From: Microtetraspora sp. NBRC 13810
Lineage (GTDB): Bacteria > Actinomycetota > Actinomycetes > Streptosporangiales > Streptosporangiaceae
Direction of reading: 5' to 3'
DNA: 64,000 nucleotides
Assembly: GCF_030268685.1 (NCBI RefSeq)
Contig: NZ_BSRQ01000011.1
Coordinates: 62,001 to 126,000, forward strand
Shown: piece after piece, positions 8,400 to 17,357 of the stretch
Layout: every line of letters starts with the position of its first letter
Numbering within the stretch: the stretch's first letter is position 1
Program-made: the position numbers and the translations under genes
The notes under the pieces: generated by a model
What the model was told of the DNA's origin: nothing
The model's input: only the letters and a program-made list of their open reading frames with translations
The model's database searches: none

Positions 8400-9370
8400 A
8401 CCTCCTGGTCACCGGCGCGGCCGGGTTCATCGGCTCGACGTTCGTGCGCACGCTCCTCGACGACGGGTACCCGGAGCTGGCCGGCGCCCGGGTCACCGCG
8501 CTGGACAAGCTGACCTACTCCGGCAACCGGGACAACCTGCCCGCCGACGGGCCACGCCTCACGTTCGTGCACGGCGACGTGTGCGACCGCGAGCTGCTGC
8601 GCCGGGTGCTTCCCGGGCACGACGCCATCGTGCACTTCGCGGCGGAGACGCACGTCGACCGGTCCATCGAAGGGGCAGACGAGTTCTTCCGCACCAACGT
8701 GCTGGGCACCGACACGCTGCTGAACACCGCCCTGCACTGCGGCATCCAGCGGGTGGTGCACGTCTCCACCGACGAGGTGTACGGCTCCATCGAGGAAGGG
8801 TCGTGGACCGAGGAGCGGCCGCTGCTGCCGAACTCCCCCTACGCCGCCTCCAAGGCGAGTTCCGACCTGGTGGCGCGGGCGTACTGGAGCACCCACCGGC
8901 TCAACGTCTCGATCACCCGGTGCTCCAACAACTACGGCCCCTACCAGCATCCCGAGAAGCTCATCCCGCTGTTCATCACCAACCTGCTCGAAGGCGAGCA
9001 CGTGCCGATCTACGGCGACGGCTGCAACGTGCGCGAGTGGATCCACGTCGACGACCACTGCCGCGCCGTGTACCTGGTGCTCACCCGCGGGCGCTCGGGC
9101 GAGGTCTACAACGTCGGCGGCGGCAACGAGCAGACCAACCTCGCCGTCACCGAACGGCTGCTGGAACTCTGCGGCGCGGACCGCTCGGCGATCCGCATGG
9201 TGCCCGACCGCAAGGGCCACGACCTGCGGTACTCGGTCGACGACACCAAGATCCGCCAGGAGCTCGGTTACGAGCCGCGGATCCCCTTCGAACGCGGCCT
9301 GGCCGACACCGTCGCCTGGTACCGGGGCAACATCGGGTGGTGGAAGAGCACGAAACACGCCGCCGGGTGA
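8396..9370 (+). CDS. rmlB: dTDP-glucose 4,6-dehydratase
   Basis: This 324-residue extended SDR converts dTDP-glucose to dTDP-4-keto-6-deoxyglucose. It has TGAAGFIG for NAD binding, STDEVYGS with the family's Asp-Glu catalytic pair, the YAASK catalytic motif and RCSNNYGPYQHPEKLIP. Length and motifs match the family closely. The ATG overlaps the rmlA stop by four bases. It supplies the common precursor for every later deoxysugar step encoded between 5460 and 22157. Confidence 0.95.
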   Translation: MNLLVTGAAGFIGSTFVRTLLDDGYPELAGARVTALDKLTYSGNRDNLPADGPRLTFVHGDVCDRELLRRVLPGHDAIVHFAAETHVDRSIEGADEFFRTNVLGTDTLLNTALHCGIQRVVHVSTDEVYGSIEEGSWTEERPLLPNSPYAASKASSDLVARAYWSTHRLNVSITRCSNNYGPYQHPEKLIPLFITNLLEGEHVPIYGDGCNVREWIHVDDHCRAVYLVLTRGRSGEVYNVGGGNEQTNLAVTERLLELCGADRSAIRMVPDRKGHDLRYSVDDTKIRQELGYEPRIPFERGLADTVAWYRGNIGWWKSTKHAAG

Positions 9371-9442
9371 CATCCGGGAAGGTTCGCGCGGCCGGGGTGA
9401 GCGTGCGGCGCTCCCCCGTTCCGGGCGTCCCGCGCGGGCGGG

Positions 9443-12400
9443 CTAGAGCAGGTCGTCCTCGCCGAGGCGGGTGACGCAGGCGAGCTGCCTGACCAGTTCG
9501 CCGGGCTCCAGCGCGGCGCCCAGCTCCAGCTCGGCCTCGAACTCCTCCGCGTTCAGCACCGCGCGCACCGCCGTCGTGGTGCGCTCGATGTCACCGCGCT
9601 CCGCGGCGGGCAGCGGCACGCCGACCGACTGCCTGGCCGCGCCGGCGGCGCCGAGCAACCGCACGGCGTGCCGATGGTGACCGGCCAGGGCCTCCGCCCC
9701 GGCCAGGCCCTCCAGGGCGAGCGCGATGGCCCGCGGGTCCCGTGACGCGCGCGCCGCGGCGAAGCCGTTGAGCTGCAACGTCAGCGTCGCCCGCACCTCG
9801 CCGCGCAACTCGGCGATGTACCCGAGCTCGGCCATGATGAGCGCCACGCCGCCCGCCTCCTCGGAGGCGATCCAGTCCAGCACGTTGCGCAGGTGCCGCT
9901 CCGCGGCGTCGAGCCTGCCCTCCCTGCGCGCCCCCAGCCCCAGCCCCAGCTCGGCGTACTTCTCCCCGTAGGCGTCGGACTGCCCGGCGGCGATCCGCAT
10001 CGCCCGCTCGTGGAACTCCCTGCTTCCCGCGTGGTCGCCGGTCAGCATGGCGACCCGGCCCAGGCCCGACAGCTGCCACGCCACCTCGGGCCACAGGCCG
10101 AGGTCCTCGGCGACGCGTAACGCCTCCCGATGCAGCCGGGCGGCCCGCTCGTAGTCCCCGACGACCACCGCCAGCGTCGCGAGCGGGCTGGTGGCCTGGA
10201 CCTGCCCCCACAGGTCGCCGAGCGCGCGGAACATGCGCAGGCTCCGCCCGCCGTCGCCCTCGACCACCGCCAGGTCGGCGCGCATCAGGGCGTGCCAGGT
10301 GCGCAGGCTGAGCACGGCGGCCACCCCCCACTGATCCCCCAGGGCGCGGAACCCGGCGGTGGCCCGCTCCATCAGATCCCGGCTCACCGCCTCCTCCCCC
10401 ATGTTGGACAGGGCGAAGGCCACGAACCACTGGGCCCTGGCCCGGTCGGCCGGCTCGTCGATCTCCTCGCAGTGCCGCTGCGCCGACTTGACCAGCTCCA
10501 CCGGGAAGGAACCGGCACGCATGATCAGCGTGATGCCGGCGTGCCACACCGTGACCTTGGCCCGCAGGGCGACCGGCGCGGGGCCGTCGATGGCGAGGGC
10601 CGCGCCCAGCGCCCTGCGGCATTCGCGCAGCCGGCCTCGCAGGTACCGGTACCAGGCCGTCGCGTCGGCCAGCCGCAGTGCGAGCTGCGCGTCCCTGCGC
10701 CGGGTCGCGGTCTCCAGCGCGTCGCGCAGGTTGGAGGTCTCCTCGTCCAACCGGCGCAGCCATTCCCGCTGGCGGTGCCCGCGCAGGTGCGGGTCGGCCC
10801 GCTCGGCCAGCTCCGTGTAGTGGCGTGCGTGCCGGTCCCGCACCCACTCGGCCTCCCCGGCCTCCGCCAGGCGCTCGGCGCAGTAGGCGGCCACCGACTC
10901 CAGCAGCCGGTACCGCGGACCGCCCGCCTTGCTCTCCGCCACGGTGACGAGCGACCGGTCGACGAGGCGGGCCAGCAGGTCGAGCACGTCCCCGGCGGCG
11001 ACGCCCGCTCCGGAGCACACCGCTTCCGCGGCTTCCAGCGAGCAGCCGTCGGAGTGCACGGACAGCCGGCGCAGCACCGTGCGCTCGGGATCGGACAACA
11101 GGTTCCAGCTCCAGTCGATGGTCGCCCGCAGCGTCCGCTGCCGGGCCGGGGCCCTGCGCGCCCCGGACGAGAGCAGCCGGAACCGATCGTCCAGCCGGTT
11201 GGCCAGCTCCCGCACCCCCAGCGCCCGCACCCGGGTGGCGGCGAGCTCCAGAGCCAGCGGGATCCCGTCCAGCCGCCGGCAGATCGCCGCGACCGCGGGC
11301 GCGGTGTCGCCGTCGAGGACGAACCCCGGGGCCGCGGCGGACGCCCGCTGCACGAACAGCCGCACGGCGCTGCTCTCCTCCAGCGCCGCGGGCTCGGTCT
11401 CGGCGCCGGAGTCCGGCAGGTCGAGCGGCGGCACCGGCCACAGTTGCTCACCCGGCACGCCCAGCGGTTCCTGACTGGTCGCCAGCACCCGCAGCTCCGG
11501 AGCGGCCCGCAGCAGCAGCCCGGCCACCTCGGCGACCCCGTCGACCACGTGCTCGCAGTTGTCCAGGACCAGGAGCACCCGCGCGCCGCGCAGCGCGCCG
11601 GTCAGCCGGCCGATCAGCTGGCCGGACCCGCCCGCGGCGGAGCCCGCCACCGCGTCGTCGCGGATGCCCATGACCTCGGCCACCCCTTCGGCCACCGCCT
11701 CCGCCACCGCCGTCGCCGTATCCGGTACGGCGTGCCGCCCGCGCCCGGCCAGCTCGACGATCCACACGCCCTCGGGGTAGGCGCCGACCAGTTGCGCGGC
11801 CACCTCAAGGGCGAGGCTGGTCTTGCCCACGCCGCCGGGTCCGGTGAGGGTCACCAGCCGACCGGCGCCCAGCAGGGAGACGACACCGGTGACCGCCTGC
11901 GACCTGCCGATCAGCTCGGTGACCGACGCCGGCAGGTTGGACCGGTGGTGCGCCGCCCGGGGGCCGGGGGCGGGCGCCGGCTCCAGCGCCGGGTCCTGCT
12001 CCAGGATGGCCTGGAACAGCGCCGCCAGGCCGGAGCCGGGGTCCAGCCCCTGCTCGTCGCGAAGTCGTCTGCGCAAATCCTGATAGCTCTGCAGCGCCTC
12101 GCTCTGCCGTCCCGAGCGGTACAGCGCCCGCATCTGGGCGGCGCGCAGCCGCTCGCGCAGCGGGTGCAGGGCCACCAGGTCGGCGAGCTCGCCCACCAGC
12201 AGGCTGTGCTCACCGAGGTCCAGCCTCGCCTCGGCCTGGACCTCCAGCGCGGTCAGCCGCTGCTCCTCCAGGCGGGCGATCACCGGCCAGGCGAACTCCT
12301 CGTCGGCGAAGTCGGAGAGCGCCGGGCCCCGCCACAGGGCGAGCGCCTCGGAGAGCAGCGCCGCCCGCGCCCTGGCCTCCCCGGTGGCGTGCGCCCGGCC

Positions 12401-12730
12401 CAGCAGCCGCTGGAAACGCACGGCGTCCACCGAATCCGGCTCCGTCTGGATCAGGTAGCCCGAGGGACCGAACACGACGAGGTCGCGCCCGCCGGACTCG
12501 GCCTCCTCCAGCGCCCGGCGCAGCTGCGACACCTTCGCCCGCAGCGCGCCCCCGGGTTTGCCCGGCGGGAACTCGCCCCACAGATCTCCGATCAGCCGGT
12601 CGACGGCCACCGGCCGTCCCTCGTGCAACAGCAGATCGGCGAGCAACGCGCGCACTTTCAACTCAGGGACCCGGACCGCCCGCCCGTCGTCGGTCCACAC
12701 CTTGAGCGGTCCCAGCACCCCGAAGCGCAT
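9443..12730 (-). CDS. SARP/AfsR-type regulator with NB-ARC ATPase and TPR-like C-terminus
   Basis: This is a 1095-residue regulator. The N-terminus (about 1-95) is an OmpR-like winged helix starting MRFGVLGPLKVW, followed by a bacterial transcriptional activator domain (about 100-245). An STAND/NB-ARC module follows, with the P-loop TGPGGVGKTSLALEV and a Walker-B-like VLLVLDNCEHV, and then a helical repeat region. This architecture activates secondary-metabolite genes. The ATG at 12730 has no ribosome site, but TACCTT lies exactly six bases upstream, suggesting a leaderless mRNA. It is the only regulator inside the cluster and probably the pathway-specific activator. A repeated sequence motif sits just upstream. 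Confidence 0.9.
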   Translation of the reverse strand: MRFGVLGPLKVWTDDGRAVRVPELKVRALLADLLLHEGRPVAVDRLIGDLWGEFPPGKPGGALRAKVSQLRRALEEAESGGRDLVVFGPSGYLIQTEPDSVDAVRFQRLLGRAHATGEARARAALLSEALALWRGPALSDFADEEFAWPVIARLEEQRLTALEVQAEARLDLGEHSLLVGELADLVALHPLRERLRAAQMRALYRSGRQSEALQSYQDLRRRLRDEQGLDPGSGLAALFQAILEQDPALEPAPAPGPRAAHHRSNLPASVTELIGRSQAVTGVVSLLGAGRLVTLTGPGGVGKTSLALEVAAQLVGAYPEGVWIVELAGRGRHAVPDTATAVAEAVAEGVAEVMGIRDDAVAGSAAGGSGQLIGRLTGALRGARVLLVLDNCEHVVDGVAEVAGLLLRAAPELRVLATSQEPLGVPGEQLWPVPPLDLPDSGAETEPAALEESSAVRLFVQRASAAAPGFVLDGDTAPAVAAICRRLDGIPLALELAATRVRALGVRELANRLDDRFRLLSSGARRAPARQRTLRATIDWSWNLLSDPERTVLRRLSVHSDGCSLEAAEAVCSGAGVAAGDVLDLLARLVDRSLVTVAESKAGGPRYRLLESVAAYCAERLAEAGEAEWVRDRHARHYTELAERADPHLRGHRQREWLRRLDEETSNLRDALETATRRRDAQLALRLADATAWYRYLRGRLRECRRALGAALAIDGPAPVALRAKVTVWHAGITLIMRAGSFPVELVKSAQRHCEEIDEPADRARAQWFVAFALSNMGEEAVSRDLMERATAGFRALGDQWGVAAVLSLRTWHALMRADLAVVEGDGGRSLRMFRALGDLWGQVQATSPLATLAVVVGDYERAARLHREALRVAEDLGLWPEVAWQLSGLGRVAMLTGDHAGSREFHERAMRIAAGQSDAYGEKYAELGLGLGARREGRLDAAERHLRNVLDWIASEEAGGVALIMAELGYIAELRGEVRATLTLQLNGFAAARASRDPRAIALALEGLAGAEALAGHHRHAVRLLGAAGAARQSVGVPLPAAERGDIERTTTAVRAVLNAEEFEAELELGAALEPGELVRQLACVTRLGEDDLL

Positions 12731-12788
12731 ATGACCAAGGTAACTCAGCGGAACGACAAACCTACGGCGAAGATCAGAACCCGCCCGC

Positions 12789-12860
12789 CGGCATATCCGG
12801 CCACTCCCGTCCGGATATGCCGCGCGACAGGAAAACCGGATATGCCGCACGGCAGGAAAA
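12789..12860. promoter_or_regulatory. three copies of CCGGATATGCCG in a divergent promoter region
   Basis: CCGGATATGCCG occurs at 12811-12822 and 12836-12847 as a direct repeat, each within a 25-bp unit (12811-12835 and 12836-12860) that differs at only two positions. The exact reverse complement, CGGCATATCCGG, is at 12789-12800. The array lies between the SARP/AfsR gene and the divergent flavin-reductase gene. SARP-type activators bind direct repeats spaced by about two helical turns, so this is a good candidate operator for the adjacent regulator. The binding protein is inferred. Confidence 0.6.
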
Positions 12861-12962
12861 AGGCGATGGTCTGCCATGCATCTGCTATCCCACAGCCAGG
12901 GTGAACGTTCCTACAGTGAGGCTCCGACCGATACCCGGAACAGCCAGGCCGGAGGGGAGACG

Positions 12963-13535
12963 ATGCGGACCAGGGTCCTTCGACTGACTGTGATCATCGG
13001 AAGTGTCAGAGAGGGACGGTTCGGACCGACCGTCGCCCAGTGGTTCGTTGATGCGGTCCACCAGTTCGGACAGTTCGAGCTCGACGTCATCGACCTGGCC
13101 GACGCCCGGCTGCCGTCGGTCATCACCGGCGAGGCCCCGCCCGAGGTGACGGCGTTGCAGCCGCGGATCGCCGAGGCCGACGCCTTCGTGATGGTGACCC
13201 CCGAGTACAACCGCGGCTATCCGGCGTCCGTCAAGACCCTGATCGACTGGTACGTCGAGGAATGGCGGGCCAAGCCGGTCGGGTTCGTGTCGTACGGCGG
13301 CAGGGGCGGCGCGCTGCGTTCCGTGGACCACCTGGGGTCGGTCTTCAGCGATCTGCACGCGGTGCCGCTGCGGGACACGGTCAGCTTCCACAGCGTGGAG
13401 ACGCAGTTCGATTCCGCCGGCCGGGTGAGAGCACCCGAGGAGTGCGGCCTGGCCGCCAAGACGCTGCTCATGCGACTGCTGTGGTGGTCCACCGCGCTCA
13501 GCGACGCCCGGGCCGCCCACCCTTACCAGACCTGA
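12963..13535 (+). CDS. NADPH-dependent FMN reductase
   Basis: This 190-residue flavodoxin-fold NAD(P)H:FMN reductase starts LTVIIGSVREGRFGPTVAQW, a typical phosphate-binding loop. It also shows the family segments MVTPEYNRGYPASVKTLIDW and GFVSYGGRGG. The ATG at 12963 is chosen over an upstream in-frame ATG because GGAGGGGAG precedes it directly. It would supply reduced flavin to oxygenases or act as a quinone reductase. A clear paralogue lies at 23777 on the other side of the sugar genes. It is divergent from the SARP gene and may be controlled by it. Confidence 0.85.
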   Translation: MRTRVLRLTVIIGSVREGRFGPTVAQWFVDAVHQFGQFELDVIDLADARLPSVITGEAPPEVTALQPRIAEADAFVMVTPEYNRGYPASVKTLIDWYVEEWRAKPVGFVSYGGRGGALRSVDHLGSVFSDLHAVPLRDTVSFHSVETQFDSAGRVRAPEECGLAAKTLLMRLLWWSTALSDARAAHPYQT

Positions 13536-13549
13536 GCACCCGCCGAGCA

Positions 13550-13586
13550 TTTATCCGGCCGATAAACGACGCCTTTTCGGAAAAGG
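13550..13586. terminator. two adjacent AT-rich palindromes
   Basis: TTTATC-CGGCC-GATAAA (13550-13566) is followed by CCTTTTC-G-GAAAAGG (13572-13586), both perfect inverse repeats. They lie just after the flavin-reductase stop. The second could act as a terminator stem or an operator for the fucosidase gene downstream. The low GC content stands out against the surroundings. Confidence 0.35.
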
Positions 13587-13762
13587 GAATTCGATGGGAC
13601 GCGGCGGGCCGGGACGCATCGGACGAGCCGTCCCCGGCTTTTCTCCCGAAGGTGACACAGTCGGCGGCGGATGCAAATCCCGGTAACGGCGCAAACCTAC
13701 GATAGGTCCAACGGTGCCCAGGCTGCGCGCAGCATGCTGAACGACGAACATCTGGATGAACC

Positions 13763-15193
13763 ATGGAAGCGACGAGCACGAACAAAGCGAACGACCGGGT
13801 GCCCCTATGGTTCGACGATGCCAAACTCGGAATCATCATTCACTGGGGATCCGCCGCGATTCCGGCCTATGCGCCGATGCGGAGATCGCACGTTCCCGAC
13901 CCGTTCGTCGACGCGGACGCCTATGAGCGCGTGGAGTCCACGACCTGGTGGCGCACCGATCCGGACGCGATGATGTACCAGAACGCGCTGGCACTGCCCG
14001 GAAGCGCGGTCGCGCGCTACCACGCGGAGACCTACGGAGACCTGCCGTACGAGGCGTTCGTCGAGCGGTTCCGCACCGAGACGATCCCCGGCTGGGACCC
14101 CCGGCCCTGGGCGGAGCTGTTCGCGCAGGCCGGGGCCCGCTACGTGGTCTTCAGCGTCAAGGCCGAGGACGGCTTCCTGCTCTGGCCGAGCGACCACCCC
14201 AACCCGCACCGCAAGGACTGGCAGTCCGACCGGGACGTCGTGGGCGAACTCGCCGACGCCGTGCGCGGGCACGACATGCGTTTCGGCGCCTACTACAGCA
14301 GCTGGGACTTCTCCTTCTCCGACCCGCCGGTCCACGACCTGAAGTCCGCGATGGTCGCCGTGCCCCAGGGAGCCGACTACCGCGACTACTTCGTCGCGCA
14401 GTGGCGTGAGCTCATCCGGCGGTACCGGCCGTGCACCCTGTGGAACGACTACGGCATGTCCCCGCCCGGCACCGACCTGACGGAACTGTTCTCCTGGTAC
14501 TACGAGCAGGTTCCCGACGGGCTGGTCAACGATCGCTTCGATCTGCCCAAGCAGACCAGCGGGGAGATTCCCGCCGACTACGTCACGCCGGAGCGGACCA
14601 CGGTGGGCCCGGAAGGGCGCCGCTGGGAGGCGCTCTGGCCGCTGAGCCAGAGCTACTGCTACAACCGGCAGGAGACCGACGCCGATCACATCAGTTCCAC
14701 CAAGCTGATCCACTGCCTGGCCGACATCGTGGCCCGCGGCGGGAACATGCTGGTCAACGTCGGCCCCACCGGCACCGGGGCCATTCCGTGGGCCGAGTCC
14801 CAGCGGCTGCTCGCGCTGGGCCACTGGCTGCGGACCGACGGTGAGGCGATCTACCGGACCCGCCCCTGGACGACCGCCGTCGGGATCACCGACGAAGGCA
14901 TCCAGGTGCGTTACACCAGCACCTCCGAGGCGGTGTACGCCATCGTCCTCGGTACTCCACGAACCGCGGCGGTCGGGCTGGACGTCCGGCTGGCGCCCGG
15001 GGCCGAGGTCCAGCTCGTGGGCCGGGCGGGAACGCTCCGCACGACGGACTCCCCGCACGGGACCGTCGTCGAGCTGCCCGCGCCCCTCGACCAGCGCCCC
15101 GCGTTCACCATCCGGATGACCCCGCCGGGCACCGTGCGCCCTTTCGCCGGCGCGGCCGGGACGACGGCACCGCGGGCGGAGAACTCACATTGA
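13763..15193 (+). CDS. GH29 alpha-L-fucosidase-like glycosidase, cytoplasmic
   Basis: This 476-residue protein of glycoside hydrolase family 29 opens with PLWFDDAKLGIIIHWGSAAI, the family's N-terminal barrel strand. LWNDYG carries the likely Asp nucleophile, and GGNMLVNVGPTGTG is the other conserved block. GH29 enzymes hydrolyse terminal alpha-L-fucosides with retention. No signal peptide is visible, unlike scavenging fucosidases, so it acts inside the cell. Within a deoxy-L-sugar cluster it may remove the 6-deoxy-L-sugar from a glycosylated intermediate or the product, for maturation or self-protection. The ATG start has only a weak ribosome site. The substrate is inferred. Confidence 0.8.
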   Translation: MEATSTNKANDRVPLWFDDAKLGIIIHWGSAAIPAYAPMRRSHVPDPFVDADAYERVESTTWWRTDPDAMMYQNALALPGSAVARYHAETYGDLPYEAFVERFRTETIPGWDPRPWAELFAQAGARYVVFSVKAEDGFLLWPSDHPNPHRKDWQSDRDVVGELADAVRGHDMRFGAYYSSWDFSFSDPPVHDLKSAMVAVPQGADYRDYFVAQWRELIRRYRPCTLWNDYGMSPPGTDLTELFSWYYEQVPDGLVNDRFDLPKQTSGEIPADYVTPERTTVGPEGRRWEALWPLSQSYCYNRQETDADHISSTKLIHCLADIVARGGNMLVNVGPTGTGAIPWAESQRLLALGHWLRTDGEAIYRTRPWTTAVGITDEGIQVRYTSTSEAVYAIVLGTPRTAAVGLDVRLAPGAEVQLVGRAGTLRTTDSPHGTVVELPAPLDQRPAFTIRMTPPGTVRPFAGAAGTTAPRAENSH

Positions 15194-15223
15194 GGCACGG
15201 CACACGAAGGGAAGGGCTTGGCA

Positions 15224-16066
15224 ATGCAGGTCATGAGTGAATCGACGGCGCCGGGGATGTTGTCGGACCAGGCGGTGGCCCGGTATCACGACCAGGGATT
15301 CCTGCACGTCCCCCAGTTGCTCACCCCGGCGGAGGTCGCGGAGTTCCTTGAGGAGGGGAAGAGGCACTTCGCCCTGGAAGAGGCGCGGACGCACGGCCCC
15401 AACGAGGGGGTCAGGACCCACGAGCTCGACGAGGGGCTCGTCGTGGAATGGGTCAACCACGCCGGGCTGGACAACGACGTCCTGCGCAGGCTGTCGTGCC
15501 ACCCGCGGATCGCCGAGGTGGCCGAGACGCTGGCGGGCGGGCCGCTCCGGCTGTTCAAGAGCGACCTCTACCGTAAGAAGGCGGAGTCGACGCTCACGCC
15601 CATCCACCACGACGAGGTGTTCTTCCCGTTCAGCGCCAGGTCGGCGCTGACCGCCTGGGTCGCCCTGGTGGACGTGCCGGCGGAGAAGGGGTGCCTGAGC
15701 TTCATCCCCGGCTCCCATCGGGTGGTCGTGCCCCCGTCGGCCGACAAGGACCCGATGGACGCGCTCGTCGAGGCGGAGGACCCCTTCAGCCGGTGGCCGG
15801 AGCTCGCCTACCAGCCGTTCGTCACCGTCCCGGTGCGGGCCGGCGACGTCACCTTCCACCACGGCCGGATCGCGCACTGGGCCGGCGCCAACAGGACGGA
15901 CTCGACCCGGTTCTCCCTGATCACGATCTACATGGACGCCGCCGCCACCTTCCAGGCCACGTCCATCCACAACCTGCTGAACCCCGACGACCCGGACCTC
16001 GGCGGTCACCGGCCGGGTCAGCAGCTGGACGGCGACCGCTTCCCCCTGATCGCGAACGGCGGATAG
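15224..16066 (+). CDS. phytanoyl-CoA dioxygenase family Fe(II)/2-oxoglutarate oxygenase
   Basis: This 280-residue PhyH-family oxygenase shows the iron-binding His-x-Asp in PIHHDEVFF, a distal His in HHGRIAHWAGAN and a following Arg in TRFSLI that would bind 2-oxoglutarate. Members hydroxylate, halogenate or desaturate small molecules in many biosynthetic clusters. The ATG at 15224 is preferred to the TTG six bases earlier because GGAAGG lies about eight bases before it. It is 30 bases downstream of the GH29 gene and probably co-transcribed. Substrate unknown; the glycoside or the 3-hydroxyanthranilate-derived core are both possible. Confidence 0.85.
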   Translation: MQVMSESTAPGMLSDQAVARYHDQGFLHVPQLLTPAEVAEFLEEGKRHFALEEARTHGPNEGVRTHELDEGLVVEWVNHAGLDNDVLRRLSCHPRIAEVAETLAGGPLRLFKSDLYRKKAESTLTPIHHDEVFFPFSARSALTAWVALVDVPAEKGCLSFIPGSHRVVVPPSADKDPMDALVEAEDPFSRWPELAYQPFVTVPVRAGDVTFHHGRIAHWAGANRTDSTRFSLITIYMDAAATFQATSIHNLLNPDDPDLGGHRPGQQLDGDRFPLIANGG

Positions 16067-16196
16067 CGGGCTCAGGACGGCGCCGCGCCCGACCGCGTCT
16101 CTCCCCGCCGTGAGGCGCCTGGGACGCCCCGGGCCCGGCGGTCCGCCCGAGGGTCACGCGAACCGGCGGCCACAGTTCCCGACCAGAGCAGGAGTC

Positions 16197-17303
16197 ATGA
16201 AGGCGCTCTTCATCCCGGGAAACAGCCCGGCGACGATTTACACCCATGCCGCACTCGCCACGGCCGTGCGCAACGCCGGCCACAGCGTGTTCGTGGCCGG
16301 GATCAACTGGTTGCTGCCGGACATCGCCAGCGTGGGGTTGTCCGCGGTGCAGATCTCCCCGCTGTCCGAAGCGGATGTCTTCGCCTTCATGGCCCAGATG
16401 CCGGAGGACCCGGAGGAACTCGCCCGGGCGTCGGGCCGGGTCTACGCGGAGATCGCCGTCGAGGGCCTGCAGCCGCTGCTGGAGATGTCCGAGTACTGGC
16501 GTCCGGATGTGGTGGTCGGCGGCCCCATGTTCTACGGCGCCCCGCTGCTGGCCCACCACCTCTCGATCCCGTCCGTGCTGCTGGAGTGGGACCGGGGTGA
16601 CGCGTCGATCTACGACCCGGGTGCGATGGAGGTGCTGCGGCCCGTGCTCGACGAGCTGGGCATCGACCGGCTGCCCGGCCCGGATCTGCGGATCGACATC
16701 TGCCCGCCGAGCCTGCGGCCATCGGACGCCCCGCCGGCGCAGCTGATGCGGTTCGTGCCGGTCAATCCGCAGCGCGCGCTGGAGCCGTGGATGTACGCCA
16801 AGGGCGACCGGCCGCGGGTGTGCATCACCGGCGGCAGCCGGGTGTTCCGGGGCGACGCGCTCCGGCGGCTCGCGGCCGGCATCGGCAAACTGGGCGTCGA
16901 GGTCATCATCGCCGCTCCGGAGCCGGTCGCCGCGCAACTGCGCGAGGAGCTGCCCGACGTGCGAGCCGGTTGGATACCGCTGGACGTGCTGGCCCCCACC
17001 TGCGACGCGATCGTGCACCACGGTGGCGGCGCCACGGACATGACCTCGCTGGCCTCCGGAGTGCCACAGCTGATCGCCATCCAGGACGTCTCCGTCGTGG
17101 AGATGCGGCGGCTCGCCGACGCCGGTGCCGCGATCATGCTCGGCCCGGACGAACAACAGTCGGAGAACATCGTCGCGGCGTGCGAAGAACTGCTCGCCAA
17201 CCCCGACTACCGCGACCGGGCACGTGGGCTGGCGCAGGAGATCGCCACGCTGCCGCCGCCCGCCGAAGTCGTCGGTCTCCTCGAGAACCTGGCAACCGGC
17301 TGA
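16197..17303 (+). CDS. GT1-family glycosyltransferase (macrolide/antibiotic type)
   Basis: This 368-residue GT-B enzyme starts MKALFIPGNSPATIYTHAALA. It has a C-terminal nucleotide-sugar block VHHGGGATDMTSLASGVPQL typical of EryCIII/DesVII-like transferases. It should attach the amino-deoxysugar to its acceptor. No P450-like helper protein (EryCII type) is encoded nearby, so it probably acts alone. GCAGGAGTC precedes the ATG. It is the only intact glycosyltransferase in the window, suggesting a monoglycoside or iterative use. O-, N- or C-glycosylation cannot be decided from sequence. Confidence 0.88.
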   Translation: MKALFIPGNSPATIYTHAALATAVRNAGHSVFVAGINWLLPDIASVGLSAVQISPLSEADVFAFMAQMPEDPEELARASGRVYAEIAVEGLQPLLEMSEYWRPDVVVGGPMFYGAPLLAHHLSIPSVLLEWDRGDASIYDPGAMEVLRPVLDELGIDRLPGPDLRIDICPPSLRPSDAPPAQLMRFVPVNPQRALEPWMYAKGDRPRVCITGGSRVFRGDALRRLAAGIGKLGVEVIIAAPEPVAAQLREELPDVRAGWIPLDVLAPTCDAIVHHGGGATDMTSLASGVPQLIAIQDVSVVEMRRLADAGAAIMLGPDEQQSENIVAACEELLANPDYRDRARGLAQEIATLPPPAEVVGLLENLATG

Positions 17304-17357
17304 CCGAGCGCCGGTCAGGCGTGCGCACGGTTTGCGTGAACCTTGGAAGGTGTATCA

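Noticed and set aside
10130-12904. A 924-codon open frame opposite the SARP/AfsR gene.
   Set aside because: Its composition is low-complexity Gln/Arg/His/Pro with no domain; the SARP frame on the other strand is unambiguous.
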